Made by a program: the position numbers and the translations under genes. A stretch of 64,000 bases of DNA from JAYVJH01 sp043777595 (GTDB lineage Bacteria > Bacteroidota > Bacteroidia > Cytophagales > Spirosomataceae): positions 1 through 64,000 of the forward strand of contig JAYWHT010000060.1 of NCBI GenBank assembly GCA_043777595.1, written 5' to 3'. This document shows, in pieces, positions 63,480 to 64,000 of the stretch. Below the pieces are notes generated by a model that did not search any database, was not told the DNA's origin, and worked only from the letters and a program-made list of their open reading frames with translations. Each line of letters begins with the position of its first letter. Position 1 is the stretch's first letter.

Positions 63480-64000
63480 CTATTTTGTGTTTTGTTTTGT
63501 ACTGAAATAGTCCCAGGCCGCTTTGGCAATGTCAGCAATTATTTTTTCGTTTACTTCAAAGTTTTCTTTCGAGTCGGTTACAAAAACGCTAATAAAAAAG
63601 TGTGAGCCATCTGGCAAAAAAACTATCCCTATATCGTTCACGGCCGCCGTTATACCATCTCTTGTACCCGACCAGCCAGTTTTGTGAGCCAGCACGGTTT
63701 CTTTTGGTAGCTGCCCCCTGAGCCTATCTTTACCTGTTTCGGTTTGTTTCATGGTTGTCCAAATAAAAGCATGGCTCGATTCAGACAGTAGTTTTTGTTT
63801 GTTGTCAAAAAAACCCGCCAGCAACGCATTGGCCGCTTTGGGGGTTGTCCAATTCTGAAACTGTAAATCCCAATTACTCTGCATCACTTCTTCATTGATT
63901 TTGATAGCGATGTTTTTAAAATTGTTTTTTGCAAAATAATCGTTCACCACCTGCGGGCCGCCAATCAATCTCAGTAGTGCATCACAACCAACGTTGTCGC
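63480..64000 (-). CDS. Class A beta-lactamase, subclass A2-like (5' end outside window)
   Basis: 173 codons of the C-terminal part are visible, running off the right edge. At the edge is DNVGCDALLRLIGG, the SDN loop of class A enzymes (the Ser would lie just outside). Then come an omega-loop-type segment (KINEEVMQSNWDLQFQNWTTPK) and the KTG triad in LAHKTGWSGTRDG. NEEV plus the extended omega region resembles the A2 (CfxA/PER-like) group, common in Bacteroidetes. The SxxK active-site part is not seen, so penicillin hydrolysis is inferred. Related serine hydrolases with non-lactamase roles cannot be excluded. Confidence 0.85.
   Translation of the reverse strand, partial: DNVGCDALLRLIGGPQVVNDYFAKNNFKNIAIKINEEVMQSNWDLQFQNWTTPKAANALLAGFFDNKQKLLSESSHAFIWTTMKQTETGKDRLRGQLPKETVLAHKTGWSGTRDGITAAVNDIGIVFLPDGSHFFISVFVTDSKENFEVNEKIIADIAKAAWDYFSTKQNTK

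Overview
The window looks like a chromosomal segment of a Bacteroidota bacterium, most likely order Cytophagales. The evidence is two SusC/SusD outer-membrane nutrient-uptake pairs, gliding and type IX secretion genes (gldF, porQ), a giant secreted protein with SprB-type repeats, a Bacteroidetes-type arginine decarboxylase, and promoters of the Bacteroidetes pattern (TTTG or TTG, about 20 nt, TAnnTTTG). No rRNA, tRNA, CRISPR array or transposase gene was found.

Layout. 1-5682 (minus) is a giant repeat-rich surface protein that runs off the left edge. 5761-14689 holds small or housekeeping genes: a GT39-like glycosyltransferase, a carboxylate-amine ligase, a Uma2 protein, a cysteine-rich lipoprotein, a class I glutamine amidotransferase, a SIMPL protein, gldF, a holin-X-like protein and proC. 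15147-17173 is an arginine pair (GNAT acetyltransferase, argG) with a hairpin between the genes. 17241-21125 has an XRE regulator facing a heptad-repeat coiled-coil gene, a TauE/SafE transporter, a DUF1295 protein and pdhB. 21169-23458 is an AT-rich three-gene cassette (Crp/Fnr regulator, DUF2147-like protein, glycosyltransferase), followed by an odd GC-rich tail. 23668-26652 is a two-domain FAD/Fe-S oxidoreductase with four in-frame micro-insertions. 26931-36872 holds two SusC/SusD loci. 37056-47723 has a GT4 glycosyltransferase, porQ, a Rieske lipoprotein, gltX, a Gfo/Idh/MocA oxidoreductase, SCP2, isochorismate synthase, a GMC oxidoreductase and gdhA. 47798-49419 is trpE with its leader. 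49422-51396 is a Septu-like ATPase/HNH pair. 51533-64000 holds a BNR-repeat protein, birA, rsfS, ftsH, kduI, raiA/hpf, prmA, a DUF4199 protein, an M23 peptidase, speA and a partial class A beta-lactamase.

The most striking item is the trpE leader. A 21-codon peptide gene with three consecutive Trp codons starts only 9 nt after a good promoter -7 box. The Trp-codon segment can pair with a downstream segment (11 bp including G-U pairs). A classical terminator hairpin with a T6 tract lies between the leader and trpE. Together these form a complete Trp-codon-dependent transcription attenuator. Second is the Septu-like defence pair directly upstream of it. Third is a family of REP-like hairpins and short tandem micro-repeats that sit at gene ends, some of which have entered a coding sequence in frame.

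Most genes here are single units or pairs, separated by short intergenic regions with clear intrinsic terminators, several of them bidirectional between convergent genes.
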